64,000 bases of DNA from Nocardioides sp. S-1144 (GCF_005954645.2 NZ_CP040695.2:2108001-2172000), one strand, 5' to 3'. Shown: positions 50,428-60,326, counted from the stretch's first letter. Translations and numbers: made by a program. The notes: generated by a model not told the origin, from the letters alone.

Positions 50428-51789
50428 ATGGACCGGCGCATCTTCGGGATCGAGAACGAGTACGGCGTGACGTGCACGTTCAAGGGCCAGCGGCGGCTGA
50501 GCCCGGACGAGGTGGCGCGCTACCTGTTCCGCAAGGTGGTCAGCTGGGGGCGCAGCAGCAACGTCTTCCTGCGCAACGGCGCCCGGCTCTACCTCGACGT
50601 CGGCAGCCACCCGGAGTACGCGACTCCGGAGTGCGACGACATCGCCGAGCTCGTCACCCACGACAAGGCCGGGGAGCGGGTCCTCGAGGGTCTCCTCCTC
50701 GACGCCGAGCAGCGCCTGCACGACGAGGGCATCGCCGGCGAGATCTACCTGTTCAAGAACAACACCGACTCCGCGGGCAACTCCTACGGCTGCCACGAGA
50801 ACTACCTCGTCGGTCGCGCGGGGGAGTTCAGCCGGCTCGCCGACGTCCTGATCCCGTTCCTGGTGACCCGGCAGATCGTCGTCGGCGCCGGCAAGGTGAC
50901 CCAGACGCCGCGCGGGGCCGGCTACAGCGTCAGCCAGCGCGCCGAGCACATCTGGGAGGGCGTCAGCAGCGCCACCACCCGGTCGCGGCCGATCATCAAC
51001 ACCCGCGACGAGCCGCACGCGGACGCCGAGAAGTACCGCCGCCTGCACGTCATCGTCGGTGACTCCAACATGAGCGAGACCACCACGATGCTCAAGGTGG
51101 CCAGCTGCGACCTCGTGCTGCGGATGATCGAGGAGGGCGTGGTGATGCGCGACCTCACCATGGAGAACCCGATCCGCGCCATCCGGGAGATCTCCCACGA
51201 CGTCACCGGGCGTCGCAAGGTCCGCCTCGCCAACGGCCGGGAGGCCAGCGCGCTCGACATCCAGGGGGAGTACCTGGCCAAGGCGCGCGACTTCGTCGAC
51301 CGGCGCCAGATCAGCACGCCCCTCATCGAGCGCTCGCTCGACCTCTGGGAGCGCGGGCTGAAGGCGGTCGAGTCCGACGACCTCGGGCTGGTCGACACCG
51401 AGATCGACTGGGTCATCAAGTGGAAGCTGATCGAGGCCTATCGGGCCAAGCACGGCCTGCCGATGGGACACGCCCGGGTCGCCCAGCTCGACCTCGCCTA
51501 CCACGACATCCACCGCAACCGCGGGCTGTACTACCTGCTCGAGAAGCGCGGCAAGGTCGCCCGGGTGACGACCGACCTCAAGATCTTCGAGGCCAAGTCC
51601 GTGCCCCCGCAGACCACCCGCGCCCGGCTGCGCGGGGAGTTCATCCGCAAGGCCCAGGAGAAGCGCCGCGACTTCACCGTCGACTGGGTGCACCTCAAGC
51701 TCAACGACCAGGCGCAGCGCACCGTGCTGTGCAAGGACCCCTTCCGGGCCACCGACGAACGGGTCCAGCGGCTCATCGACGGCATGTGA
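50428..51789 (+). CDS. pafA: Pup ligase PafA
   Basis: Couples the deamidated C-terminus of Pup to target lysines with ATP. The 453-residue protein shares the glutamine synthetase-like core with Dop: [16 protein letters not shown] near residues 3-18 (active-site Glu near 8-10), [34 protein letters not shown] near 110-127 and [20 protein letters not shown] near 188-207. The Dop-type loop is absent, as expected for the ligase. The C-terminal domain follows ([20 protein letters not shown]). It is preceded by an 87-bp gap after prcA. Confidence 0.96.
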   Translation: MDRRIFGIENEYGVTCTFKGQRRLSPDEVARYLFRKVVSWGRSSNVFLRNGARLYLDVGSHPEYATPECDDIAELVTHDKAGERVLEGLLLDAEQRLHDEGIAGEIYLFKNNTDSAGNSYGCHENYLVGRAGEFSRLADVLIPFLVTRQIVVGAGKVTQTPRGAGYSVSQRAEHIWEGVSSATTRSRPIINTRDEPHADAEKYRRLHVIVGDSNMSETTTMLKVASCDLVLRMIEEGVVMRDLTMENPIRAIREISHDVTGRRKVRLANGREASALDIQGEYLAKARDFVDRRQISTPLIERSLDLWERGLKAVESDDLGLVDTEIDWVIKWKLIEAYRAKHGLPMGHARVAQLDLAYHDIHRNRGLYYLLEKRGKVARVTTDLKIFEAKSVPPQTTRARLRGEFIRKAQEKRRDFTVDWVHLKLNDQAQRTVLCKDPFRATDERVQRLIDGM

Positions 51790-51857
51790 GTGCGGGCGGC
51801 CGACACCGCCCAGGTAGGCTTCGGTCGCTCAGCGTCCGCCACCCCGAAGGTTGAAAC

Positions 51858-52874
51858 GTGCTCCGACGCCTCCGTCGCCCCGCAGCTCTCCCGGTACGTG
51901 TTGTCGTGCCGCTCATCGCCGTCTCCGGCCTGTTGGCCGCGTGCGGGTCCGACGTGCCCGGCAACGGCCTCGAGTTCTCCGACCGCCTCGACGCGGTCAC
52001 CATCGAGGGTGACGTGGGTGAGGCGCCGACCATCGAGTGGACGAACCGGATGTCGGCCGGCGGCATCGAGACCGAGACCCTCGTCGAGGGCGACGGCGAG
52101 GCCCTTGCCGACGGCGACAAGGTCTTCGTGAACTTCGCCCTCGCCGACGGCTTCACCCGCGAGACCGCCGTCGACACCTTCGGCGAGGAGGCCCCGGCCG
52201 TCGAGATGACCGTCGGGTCCGGCCCGGCGGCCGAGCCCCAGTCGCTGGGCGACGTCGTGTCCGGCTTCCTGTCCGAGCAGATCGGCACCGACGTCACGCG
52301 CGGCAGCCGGATCGTCATCACCGGCGACACCAACGCCGTCTTCGGTGACCTGGCGCTCTCCCCGGCCCTGGCTGAGGAGAACATCGGCAACGAGGACGGC
52401 CTGCTGCTCGTGGCCGACGTCCTCGACGTCGAGGCGCTGCCCGGGATCGAGAGCACCGACCAGCCGGGCAAGAAGTGGATGCCGACGATCACCTACACCG
52501 AGGGCGTCCCGACCGCGCTCGACTTCGAGCGCGCCACGGCCCCGGCGAAGGACGACAAGTCGGCCGCCGACGTCGTCGTGGAGGGTGACGGCGACGTCGT
52601 CGAGAAGGGCGACCTGCTGGTGGTGAACTACCTCGGTCAGGCCTACGACGGCAAGAAGCCGTTCGACGAGAGCTTCAGCAAGGAGCCCTTCAGCACCGGC
52701 ATCGGCCTCGGCAGCGTGGTCGCCGGCTGGGACAAGCTCCTCGTCGGCCAGAAGGTCGGCAGCCGGGTGATGCTGAAGATCCCGCCGGCCGACGGCTACG
52801 GCGACCAGGAGCAGAACGGCATCCCGGCGAAGTCGACGCTGTACTTCGTCGTCGACATCCTCGCGGCCGTCTGA
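51858..52874 (+). CDS. FKBP-type peptidyl-prolyl isomerase, lipoprotein
   Basis: A 338-residue exported protein. Its signal peptide with lipobox GLLAAC places the acylated Cys near residue 29. The C-terminal 90 residues form an FKBP domain: DLLVVNYLGQAYDGKKPFDES near 253-273 and VVAGWDKLLVGQKVGSRVML near 287-306, with PADGYG as the typical turn. The middle holds another, more divergent FKBP-like unit (DGDKVFVNFALADG). It would help fold proteins outside the membrane. TAGGCT lies about 37 nt upstream of the GTG. It stands between pafA and pafB, a place where streptomycetes also carry FKBP genes (from memory). Confidence 0.85.
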   Translation: MLRRLRRPAALPVRVVVPLIAVSGLLAACGSDVPGNGLEFSDRLDAVTIEGDVGEAPTIEWTNRMSAGGIETETLVEGDGEALADGDKVFVNFALADGFTRETAVDTFGEEAPAVEMTVGSGPAAEPQSLGDVVSGFLSEQIGTDVTRGSRIVITGDTNAVFGDLALSPALAEENIGNEDGLLLVADVLDVEALPGIESTDQPGKKWMPTITYTEGVPTALDFERATAPAKDDKSAADVVVEGDGDVVEKGDLLVVNYLGQAYDGKKPFDESFSKEPFSTGIGLGSVVAGWDKLLVGQKVGSRVMLKIPPADGYGDQEQNGIPAKSTLYFVVDILAAV

Positions 52875-52932
52875 GAGCGGCCGGAGGGATCCGGCGACCG
52901 GCACCACCAGGACCAGGAGCGAGACCGCCACG

Positions 52933-53898
52933 ATGAGCGCAGCCAAGACCGAGCGGCTGATGAACCTGCTCATCATGCTGCTGGTGCAGAAGCGGCTGGT
53001 GCCCAAGAACCGGATCCGCGACATCCTCTACCCGGGCATGTCCGACGAGGCCTTCGACAAGATGTTCGAGCGCGACAAGGAGGAGCTGCGCAGCCTCGGC
53101 GTCCCGGTCGAGGTCGGCCAGCTCGACGCCTTCTTCGACGACGAGCCCGGCTACCGGATCAGCCCCGACGAGTTCGCGCTGCCCGAGATCGACCTCACCG
53201 CCGACGAGGCGGCCGTGGTCGGCCTGGCGACCCGGGTCTGGGAGCACCAGAAGCTCGCCCGGGCCACCACCGAGGCGGTCCGCAAGCTGACCGCGGCCGG
53301 CGCGGAGATCGACCTCGACGCCCTCCAGATCGCCCAGCCGCGGCTGCCGGCCGACGAGCCCGCCTTCGACGTGTTCTTCGAGGCGATCGTGGCCCGCACC
53401 GTCGTCGAGTTCGACTACTGGCGCACCGGGGCCGCCGCGCCCGCCGTGCGGCGGGTGCAGCCGTGGGGCGTCACCCGCTACTCGGGGCGCTGGTACGTGC
53501 TCGGCCTCGACCTCGACCGCGGCGCCGAGCGGCTCTTCCGGCTCTCCCGGGTGCAGGGCGAGGCCCGCAAGGTGGGCCGGCCCGGCGCCTACACGATCCC
53601 CGAGGGCACCGACATCGCCGCGGCCACCCGCCGGCTCGCGCCGGACCTGTCCACCGAGCCGGTCGTCGTGCTGGCCCGCACGGGGGCGGCGCTGCCGCTG
53701 CGGCGCGCAGCCGGGACCGTCGAGACCGACGTCGAGGGCCCCGACACCCGCACCGGGTGGGACCGGCTGACGCTGCTGCGGGCCTCGGTCGGCGTCGCCG
53801 ACGAGGTGCTCGGCTTCGGCGACGCGGTGTACGTCGAGGCACCGGCCTCCCTGCGCGACCAGGTCGTCGCGCGGCTGACCGCGGTGCTGGCCCGATGA
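52933..53898 (+). CDS. pafB: WYL-domain transcription factor PafB
   Basis: A 321-residue regulator. The N-terminal winged-helix region (TERLMNLLIMLLVQKRLVPK, then RIRDILYPG) is followed by the WYL domain: GVTRYSGRWYVLGLDLDRG near residues 179-197 and RLFRLSRVQGEA. A C-terminal WCX-like extension completes it. PafB and PafC form a heteromer that activates the SOS-independent DNA-damage response in mycobacteria and is normally co-transcribed downstream of pafA. The start is ATG; the stop overlaps pafC (ATGA). Confidence 0.93.
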   Translation: MSAAKTERLMNLLIMLLVQKRLVPKNRIRDILYPGMSDEAFDKMFERDKEELRSLGVPVEVGQLDAFFDDEPGYRISPDEFALPEIDLTADEAAVVGLATRVWEHQKLARATTEAVRKLTAAGAEIDLDALQIAQPRLPADEPAFDVFFEAIVARTVVEFDYWRTGAAAPAVRRVQPWGVTRYSGRWYVLGLDLDRGAERLFRLSRVQGEARKVGRPGAYTIPEGTDIAAATRRLAPDLSTEPVVVLARTGAALPLRRAAGTVETDVEGPDTRTGWDRLTLLRASVGVADEVLGFGDAVYVEAPASLRDQVVARLTAVLAR

Positions 53899-54920
53899 GC
53901 GGCCGCGGCTCGACGCCGTCCGCGCTCGGCGCCAAGGAGCAGGTCGCCCGGCTGCTGACCCTGGTGCCCTACCTGCACGCCCGCGGCTCGGTGCGGCTCG
54001 CCGAGGCGGCCGCCGCGCTCGGCAGCACGCCCGAGCTGCTGCTGCGCGACCTCAAGGTCCTCTTCATGTGCGGGCTGCCCGGTGGCTACCCCGACGAGCT
54101 CATCGACGTCGACATCGACGCCCTCCAGGACGAGCGCGGCACCGCGCTCGCCGACGGCGTCATCCGGGTCAGCAACGCCGACTACCTCGCGCGCCCCCTC
54201 CGGCTGACCCCGATCGAGGCCTCCGCGGTGATCGTGGCGCTGCGCGCCCTGCGCGAGGGCTCGGCCCCCGACACCGCCGAGATCGTCGACCGGGCCCTGG
54301 CCAAGCTCGAGACGGCCGCGGCGTCCGGACCGGCCGGCCAGGTCCCCAGCGGCCTGGTGCACGCCGCCCCCGACACCACCAGCGACGGCGCCGCCGTGGC
54401 CCTCGCGGCGCGGCTCGAGGACGCCGTCGCGCGGCAGGTGCAGGTCGAGCTCGACTACTACGTGCCGGCCCGCGACGAGCTCTCCCACCGCGTGGTCGAC
54501 CCCCGCGGGATGGCCCGCCACGACGGGTTCACCTACCTCGACGCCTGGTGCCACTCGGCCGAGGCGCCGCGGCTGTTCCGGCTCGACCGGGTCGCCGAGG
54601 CCCGCGTGCTCGACGAGCCCGTGGTCACCGGGCCCGCCGCGCCGCGCGACCTCTCCGACGGGATGTTCGCGCGCTCCGACGAGACCACCCTGGTCACGCT
54701 GCGCCTGGAGGCGGCGGCCCGCTGGGTCACCGAGTACTACCCGGTCGAGGCGGTCCGTCCGCTGGGCGACGGGACCGTCGAGGTCGACCTGCTCGTCGCC
54801 GACGAGCGGTGGCTGACCAGGCTGCTCCTGCGGTTGGCTCCGAATGCCTCCGTGACCGCACCCGCGTCCTACAACGCGGGACTCACCGCGGCCGCACAGG
54901 CAGCCGTCGCGCTCTACTGA
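53895..54920 (+). CDS. pafC: WYL-domain transcription factor PafC
   Basis: A 341-residue partner of PafB. The N-terminal winged-helix part reads AKEQVARLLTLVPYLHARG and RLAEAAAALGSTPELLLRDL. The WYL domain contains DPRGMARHDGFTYLDAWCHS near residues 201-220 and RLFRLDRVAEA. A C-terminal domain ends TVEVDLLVADERWLTRLLLR. Its ATG overlaps the pafB stop (ATGA), so the two are made together, as expected for the heteromeric activator. tatA follows 51 bases after its stop. Confidence 0.93.
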   Translation: MSGRGSTPSALGAKEQVARLLTLVPYLHARGSVRLAEAAAALGSTPELLLRDLKVLFMCGLPGGYPDELIDVDIDALQDERGTALADGVIRVSNADYLARPLRLTPIEASAVIVALRALREGSAPDTAEIVDRALAKLETAAASGPAGQVPSGLVHAAPDTTSDGAAVALAARLEDAVARQVQVELDYYVPARDELSHRVVDPRGMARHDGFTYLDAWCHSAEAPRLFRLDRVAEARVLDEPVVTGPAAPRDLSDGMFARSDETTLVTLRLEAAARWVTEYYPVEAVRPLGDGTVEVDLLVADERWLTRLLLRLAPNASVTAPASYNAGLTAAAQAAVALY

Positions 54921-54971
54921 GGTGGAGGCGCGTACGATGAAATCGACCGACACCCACACGTGAGGAACGCC

Positions 54972-55250
54972 ATGACCCCGCTCATCGCAGGACTGGGCAC
55001 CACCGAGCTCCTGATCATCTTCGGCGTCATCATCCTCCTCTTCGGCGCAGCCAAGCTGCCCGAGCTCGCTCGCGGGAGCGGCCGGGCCCTGCGGATCTTC
55101 AAGGCCGAGACCAAGGGCCTGATGGACGACGACGACGAGGACGACACCACGACGTCGCGCCCGAAGCCGATCGAGCGTCCCACCGACGTCGAGCCGGTCG
55201 AGAAGCCCTCGACCGAGTCGGACGGCGCGCGGCGCTCCGACCCGCTCTGA
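54972..55250 (+). CDS. tatA: Twin-arginine translocase subunit TatA
   Basis: Forms the pore of the Tat pathway, exporting folded proteins. The 92-residue protein has the membrane helix GLGTTELLIIFGVIILLFGA near residues 7-26, the amphipathic helix KLPELARGSGRALRIFKAE near 28-46 and an acidic tail. GAGGA lies 5 nt before the ATG at 54972, favoured over a GTG at 54960. tatC follows 25 bases after the stop. The Tat, paf and helY gene order is as in mycobacteria. Confidence 0.94.
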   Translation: MTPLIAGLGTTELLIIFGVIILLFGAAKLPELARGSGRALRIFKAETKGLMDDDDEDDTTTSRPKPIERPTDVEPVEKPSTESDGARRSDPL

Positions 55251-55275
55251 CCCGGACTCCCAGGCAACCCCAGCG

Positions 55276-56124
55276 GTGTCCTTCTCCGGCGTCCTCGGCT
55301 TCTTCTCGGTCCGTCCGCTCAACCCCGTCGGCGACGACGGCCGCATGGCCCTCGGCGACCACCTCCGCGAGTTCCGCGGTCGGCTGGTGCGGTGCGTCTC
55401 GGTCCTGGTGGTCCTGTTCGCGGTCTCGCTGTTCTTCTACGAGCCGCTGCTCGACGTCGTCCTGGCGCCCTACAACGACGCCCGCGAGGCGCTGGGTGAG
55501 TCCACCGAGACCCAGGCCTACGTCAAGGGGGCGACCGGCCCGCTGATGCTGCAGCTGAAGCTGTGCGGGGTGGCGGCGCTGGTCGTGGCCAGCCCGTTCT
55601 GGCTCTACCAGCTCTGGGCGTTCATCATGCCGGGGCTGCACGACAGCGAGAAGAAGTGGACGCGGCTGTTCGCGGCCATCGCCGGCCCGCTGTTCTTCGT
55701 CGGGGTCGGCACCGGCTACTACGTGCTGCCGAAGGGCCTCGAGGTCCTCATCGGCTTCACCCCCGACGGCCTGGAGAACCTGGTTGAGTTCGGCGAGTAC
55801 TTCAGCTTCCTGACCCGCATGCTGCTCGTCTTCGGCATCTCCTTCGAGATCCCGCTGTTCGTCATCATGCTCAACCTGGCCGGGGTCGTCACCGGCAAGC
55901 AGCTCGGCCGCTACCGCGCCTGGATCATCCTCGGGACCTTCATCTTCGCGGCCGTGGCGACGCCGTCGACGGACCCGTTCTCGATGATCATGCTCGCCCT
56001 GCCGATGCTGGTGCTCTTCCTCCTCGCCGAGGTCATCGCCCGCTGGGTCGACCGGGCCCGCGGCCGGCGCGGCTCGGCCACCGGCACCGACCGCTGGGAC
56101 GACGACGCGGTCTCCGACCTGTGA
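55276..56124 (+). CDS. tatC: Twin-arginine translocase subunit TatC
   Basis: Receptor of the Tat pathway that binds the RR signal. The 282-residue protein has six membrane helices. The signature ALGDHLREFRGRLVRCVSV near residues 25-43 (HLxEFR, signal-peptide binding) and LLVFGISFEIPLFVIML near 179-195 (with the conserved Glu) are present, as is the end region LAEVIARWVDRARGRRG. It starts with GTG. A hypothetical gene follows 4 bases after the stop. Confidence 0.95.
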   Translation: MSFSGVLGFFSVRPLNPVGDDGRMALGDHLREFRGRLVRCVSVLVVLFAVSLFFYEPLLDVVLAPYNDAREALGESTETQAYVKGATGPLMLQLKLCGVAALVVASPFWLYQLWAFIMPGLHDSEKKWTRLFAAIAGPLFFVGVGTGYYVLPKGLEVLIGFTPDGLENLVEFGEYFSFLTRMLLVFGISFEIPLFVIMLNLAGVVTGKQLGRYRAWIILGTFIFAAVATPSTDPFSMIMLALPMLVLFLLAEVIARWVDRARGRRGSATGTDRWDDDAVSDL

Positions 56125-56128
56125 GGCC

Positions 56129-56527
56129 ATGAGCGCCGCCCCCCGCGCGATCGAGCCGGTCGACCCGTTCGACCTGCCGGAGGTGCTCGGCACCGCCGCC
56201 GTCACCTGGACCGCCGACGACGGTCTCGACGGCCACCTCGTCCGGGGCCACCTGCTCCCGGACGGCGGCGACCCGGTCGGGTGCGACCTGCTCGCCGTCG
56301 ACCAGGCCTACCCGTCGGCGGTCGCCGACGACGGCACCCGGCTGCGCGTCCACCAGGCCTGGCAGCACGGCCAGGTCGGCCTCGCCACGTGCGGTGGACG
56401 GCTGACCATCCTCGTGCCGGGCCGCACGTTCACCGCCGAGACGGTGCTGGAGTCGGTGCGACGCTTCGCCAAGGCCCTCGGCGCGTCGCCGTCGAGGTAC
56501 GCCGTGCTGCTGCGCCTGGGCCCCTGA
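56129..56527 (+). CDS. Hypothetical protein following tatC
   Basis: A 132-residue soluble protein I do not recognise. It reads DLPEVLGTAAVTWTADDGLD near residues 16-35, then CDLLAVDQAYPSAVADDG and RLRVHQAWQHGQVGLATCGG. Beta-rich segments alternate with turns, and the end ETVLESVRRFAKALGASPSR is helical. There is no signal peptide or membrane helix. Codon use matches its neighbours. It starts 4 bases after the tatC stop, so it is likely in the tat transcript. It may be lineage-specific. Confidence 0.65.
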   Translation: MSAAPRAIEPVDPFDLPEVLGTAAVTWTADDGLDGHLVRGHLLPDGGDPVGCDLLAVDQAYPSAVADDGTRLRVHQAWQHGQVGLATCGGRLTILVPGRTFTAETVLESVRRFAKALGASPSRYAVLLRLGP

Positions 56528-56585
56528 GACCGGCTCGTGGCCGCCGGACGCCGGGCGGGTGCCGAGCGGCTCACACGCCAGGTCC

Positions 56586-56591
56586 TAGGCT
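56586..56591 (+). promoter_or_regulatory. -10 element of the lipid kinase gene
   Basis: TAGGCT with 6 nt to the GTG at 56598; leaderless arrangement. Confidence 0.5.
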
Positions 56592-56597
56592 CGGTGC

Positions 56598-57488
56598 GTG
56601 TCGTCGTCGCGCGAGATCGCGCTCCTCACGAACCCCGCCGCCGGCAAGGGCCGCGGGCTGCGGGTGCGCGACGAGGTGCTGCCCCGGTTCCGGTCCGCCG
56701 GGCTGACGGTGCGCTCCCTCGTCGGCCGTGACGCCGACGAGGCGCTCGACCTCGCGCGCGCGTCGGTGGCCGACGGCGTCGAGGCGGTCGTGGTCGTCGG
56801 CGGGGACGGCATGGTCAACCTCGGCCTCCAGGTCACCGCGTCGACACCGACCGCGCTCGGCATCATCCCGGCCGGCACCGGCAACGACGTCGCCCGCACC
56901 GTCGGGCTGACCCGCAAGGACCCGATGGCGGCCGCCGACCGCATCGTGCGGGCCCTGGCGACGGGGGAGCGGCGCCGGATGGACCTGGCCCGCACCGGCG
57001 GGCGCTACTACGCCACCGTGATGGCGGCCGGCTTCGACGCCGTGGTCAACGAGCGGGCCAACACGATGCGCTGGCCCCGCGGCCAGATGCGCTACAACCT
57101 GGCCACCCTGGCCGAGCTGCGGACCTTCACCCCGCGGCCCTACGTGCTCGACCTCGACGGCACCGAGGTCCGCCTCGAGGCGATGCTCGTCGCGATCGGC
57201 AACGGCCCGTCGTTCGGCGGCGGCCTGCGAATCGCCGAGGGAGCGCTGCTCGACGACGGCCTGCTCGACGTCGTCGTCATCAAGCCGATGTCGCGCCTCG
57301 GGCTCGTGCGCACGTACCCGAGGCTCTTCCGGGGTACCCACACCACCCACCCGCAGTACGAGCGGCACCGCGCCCGCCGCGTCACCGTCGCCGCGCCCGG
57401 CATCGTCGGGTACGCCGACGGGGAGCGGTTCGGACCGCTGCCGCTGACCATCGAGTGCGTCCCCGACGCCCTAGGAGTGCTTGCCTGA
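56598..57488 (+). CDS. Diacylglycerol kinase-family lipid kinase
   Basis: A 296-residue lipid kinase of the YegS/DgkB type that transfers phosphate from ATP to a lipid alcohol. LLTNPAAGKGRGLRVRDEVL near residues 9-28 is the nucleotide-binding start and VVVVGGDGMVNLGLQVT near 70-86 is the GGDG motif. PTALGIIPAGTGNDVARTVG near 90-109 follows, then a beta-sandwich C-terminal domain. Mycobacteria have a comparable gene, which the family names diacylglycerol kinase (DagK). Its stop overlaps the start of helY by one base (TGATG). Confidence 0.88.
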   Translation: MSSSREIALLTNPAAGKGRGLRVRDEVLPRFRSAGLTVRSLVGRDADEALDLARASVADGVEAVVVVGGDGMVNLGLQVTASTPTALGIIPAGTGNDVARTVGLTRKDPMAAADRIVRALATGERRRMDLARTGGRYYATVMAAGFDAVVNERANTMRWPRGQMRYNLATLAELRTFTPRPYVLDLDGTEVRLEAMLVAIGNGPSFGGGLRIAEGALLDDGLLDVVVIKPMSRLGLVRTYPRLFRGTHTTHPQYERHRARRVTVAAPGIVGYADGERFGPLPLTIECVPDALGVLA

Positions 57489-60325
57489 TGTCCCCGTCCG
57501 ACCCGAGCGACACCGGCCTGACCCCGGCCGAGCGGTACGCCTCGTACCGCAAGCAGGCGCGGCACCCCGTCGTCCGCGACTTCGCCGCCCACTACGACTT
57601 CCCGCTCGACGACTTCCAGGAGCGGGCCTGCATCGAGATCGAGGAGGGCCGGGGCGTCCTCGTCGCGGCCCCCACCGGCTCGGGCAAGACGATCGTCGGC
57701 GAGTTCGCGATCCACCTCGCGATGGCCACCGGCCGCAAGGCGTTCTACACGACGCCGATCAAGGCGCTGTCCAACCAGAAGTACCACGACCTCGTCGACC
57801 GCTACGGCCCGGAGAACGTCGGCCTGCTCACCGGCGACAACGTCGTCAACGGTGAGGCGCCCATCGTGGTGATGACCACCGAGGTGCTGCGCAACATGCT
57901 CTACGCCGGCTCGCGCACCCTCATCGGGCTCGGCTTCGTGGTGATGGACGAGGTGCACTACCTCGCCGACCGCTCCCGCGGCGCGGTCTGGGAGGAGGTG
58001 ATCATCCACCTGCCCGACTCGGTCACCCTGGTCTCGCTGTCGGCGACGGTCTCGAACGCCGAGGAGTTCGGCGAGTGGCTGGCCACCGTGCGCGGCGAGA
58101 CGACCACGATCGTCGAGGAGCGCCGCCCCGTGCCGCTCTACCAGCACGTCATGGTCGGACGGCGCCTGCTCGACCTCTTCGCCTCCTCCGACGTCGACGC
58201 GGCCGCCGGCTTCGTCAAGGAGGGCGCCCCGGTCAACGACGAGCTGGTGAAGATCGCCCGCGACGACTGGGCGTCGTCCCGGCTCAAGGACCGCCGCACG
58301 CCCAAGGGGCAGCGTCACCACCGCGGCGGGTCCGGGACCGGCGGCGCCAAGCAGGTCGGCAACGGGCGCCGGGTCTGGATCCCGAGCCGCTACGACGTCG
58401 TCGACCGGCTCGAGAAGGAGGGCCTGCTCCCGGCGATCTACTTCATCTTCAGCCGGGTCGGCTGCGACGCCGCGGTCAGCCAGTGCCTCAACGCCGGGCT
58501 CCGGCTGACGACGCCGCAGGAGCGCGACGAGATCGTGGCGCACGTGGACTCCGCGTGCCGCGACCTGCCGCCCGAGGACCTCCACGTGCTCGGCTACCAC
58601 GACTTCCTCGACGGGCTGTCGCGCGGCGTGGCCGCCCACCACGCCGGGATGCTGCCGGCGTTCAAGCAGGTCGTGGAGGACCTCTACCTGCGCGGGCTGT
58701 GCAAGGTCGTCTTCGCCACCGAGACGCTGGCGCTGGGCATCAACATGCCGGCCCGCACCGTCGTCATCGAGAAGCTGTCGAAGTGGAACGGCGAGACGCA
58801 CGCCGACATGACGCCGGGGGAGTACACCCAGCTCACCGGTCGCGCCGGGCGCCGCGGGCTCGACGTGGAGGGCCACGGCGTCGTCCTGTGGCAGCCCGGG
58901 ATGAATCCGCGCGAGGTGGCCGGGCTCGCCTCGACCCGCACCTACCCGTTGCGCTCGTCGTTCCGGCCGTCGTACAACATGGCGGTCAACCTGGTGCACC
59001 AGTTCGGCCGGGAGCGCTCCCGCGAGCTGCTCGAGCAGTCCTTCGCACAGTTCCAGGCCGACAAGGCCGTCGTCGGGCTCGCCCGCCAGCTCGCGAAGGG
59101 GGAGGACGCGCTCGCCGGCTACGCCGAGGCGGCGACCTGCCACCTCGGCGACTTCATGGAGTACGCCGGGCTGCGGCACCGCATCGGCGAGCTCGAGAAG
59201 ACCGCCAGCCGCAGCAACCGCAACGACCGGCGCGCCGAGACGATCGAGTCCCTCCGCCTGCTCAAGGTCGGGGACGTGATCCAGGTCCCGGTCGGCAAGT
59301 TCGCCGGCTACGCCGTGGTCGTCGACCCCGGCTGGTCGCCCGAGAACCCCCGGCCCTCCGTCGTGACCGCGGACCGCCAGGCACGCCGGCTCGCGCTGAT
59401 CGACTTCCCGTCGCCGGTGGTGGCGGTCAACCGGGTCAAGGTCCCGAAGAACTTCAACGGCCGCAACCCCCAGATGCGCCGCGACCTGGCCTCGGCCCTG
59501 CGGGACCGGACGCACGGGCTGGTGCCACCGCCGCCCGGTGCGGGTGGCGCGGCGTCGTCCGGGGCGCCCCGGAGGTCCCGGCCGCCGGAGATCGAGCAGG
59601 AGATCGGCGACCTGCGGGCCCGGCTGAAGGCCCACCCGTGCCACGGCTGCGCCGAGCGCGAGGACCACGCCCGGTGGGCCGAGCGGTGGTTCAAGCTCGA
59701 CCGCGACTCCGCCACCCTGCGGCGGCGCATCGAGCAGCGCACCAACACGGTCGCGCGGCAGTTCGACCGCGTCTGCGAGGTGCTGACCGCCCTGGAGTAC
59801 CTCGACGGCGACGAGGTCACCGACCGCGGCCGGCACCTGATGCGGCTCTACGGCGAGATGGACCTGGTCGCGGCCGAGGCGGTCCGGCTCGGTGTCTGGG
59901 ACTCGCTGACGCCCTCCGGGCTCGCCTCGGCGCTCTCGGCGCTGGTCTTCGAGACCCGGCGCGCCGACGACGGCGGGGCCCCGCGGGTGCCCGGGGGGGC
60001 GATCGGTGCCGCCCTCGACGAGACGCAGCGGCTGTGGGCCGGGCTCGACGCGCTCGAGCGCGAGCACAAGCTCGACTTCCTGCGGCCCCCGGACGTTGGT
60101 TTCGCCTGGCTCTCCTACCGCTGGGCCGAGGGCGACGACCTCGACGACCTGCTCGGTGCCTCCGACCTGTCCGCCGGCGACTTCGTCCGCTGGACCAAGC
60201 AGCTGCTCGACCTCGCCGGCCAGGTCGCCGACGCCGCCGGCAGCTCGACGCTGCGCACCAACGCCCGCGAGCTGACGCGGCTGGTCAAGAGGGGCGTGGT
60301 GGCCTACTCCGGCCTGGCCGAGTGA
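57488..60325 (+). CDS. helY: HelY-type DEAD/DEAH-box helicase (Ski2-like)
   Basis: A 945-residue ATP-dependent RNA/DNA helicase. Motif I is LVAAPTGSGKTIVGEFA near residues 59-75, motif II is VVMDEVHYLADRSR near 154-167 (DEVH) and motif III is LVSLSATVSNAEEFG near 183-197. Motif VI is QLTGRAGRRGLDVEG near 451-465. The C-terminal half has the Ski2/Mtr4-like helical domain with an extended linker rich in Gly and Pro around residues 680-700. Its exact role in RNA turnover or DNA repair is not established. The start overlaps the lipid kinase gene. It is the last gene of a plus-strand run; the next genes face it. Confidence 0.93.
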   Translation: MSPSDPSDTGLTPAERYASYRKQARHPVVRDFAAHYDFPLDDFQERACIEIEEGRGVLVAAPTGSGKTIVGEFAIHLAMATGRKAFYTTPIKALSNQKYHDLVDRYGPENVGLLTGDNVVNGEAPIVVMTTEVLRNMLYAGSRTLIGLGFVVMDEVHYLADRSRGAVWEEVIIHLPDSVTLVSLSATVSNAEEFGEWLATVRGETTTIVEERRPVPLYQHVMVGRRLLDLFASSDVDAAAGFVKEGAPVNDELVKIARDDWASSRLKDRRTPKGQRHHRGGSGTGGAKQVGNGRRVWIPSRYDVVDRLEKEGLLPAIYFIFSRVGCDAAVSQCLNAGLRLTTPQERDEIVAHVDSACRDLPPEDLHVLGYHDFLDGLSRGVAAHHAGMLPAFKQVVEDLYLRGLCKVVFATETLALGINMPARTVVIEKLSKWNGETHADMTPGEYTQLTGRAGRRGLDVEGHGVVLWQPGMNPREVAGLASTRTYPLRSSFRPSYNMAVNLVHQFGRERSRELLEQSFAQFQADKAVVGLARQLAKGEDALAGYAEAATCHLGDFMEYAGLRHRIGELEKTASRSNRNDRRAETIESLRLLKVGDVIQVPVGKFAGYAVVVDPGWSPENPRPSVVTADRQARRLALIDFPSPVVAVNRVKVPKNFNGRNPQMRRDLASALRDRTHGLVPPPPGAGGAASSGAPRRSRPPEIEQEIGDLRARLKAHPCHGCAEREDHARWAERWFKLDRDSATLRRRIEQRTNTVARQFDRVCEVLTALEYLDGDEVTDRGRHLMRLYGEMDLVAAEAVRLGVWDSLTPSGLASALSALVFETRRADDGGAPRVPGGAIGAALDETQRLWAGLDALEREHKLDFLRPPDVGFAWLSYRWAEGDDLDDLLGASDLSAGDFVRWTKQLLDLAGQVADAAGSSTLRTNARELTRLVKRGVVAYSGLAE

Positions 60326-60326
60326 C

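Noticed and set aside
57140..60067. Long minus-strand open frame opposite helY and the lipid kinase gene
   Set aside because: Same reason: a shadow frame, while the plus strand encodes a full Ski2-like helicase with all motifs.
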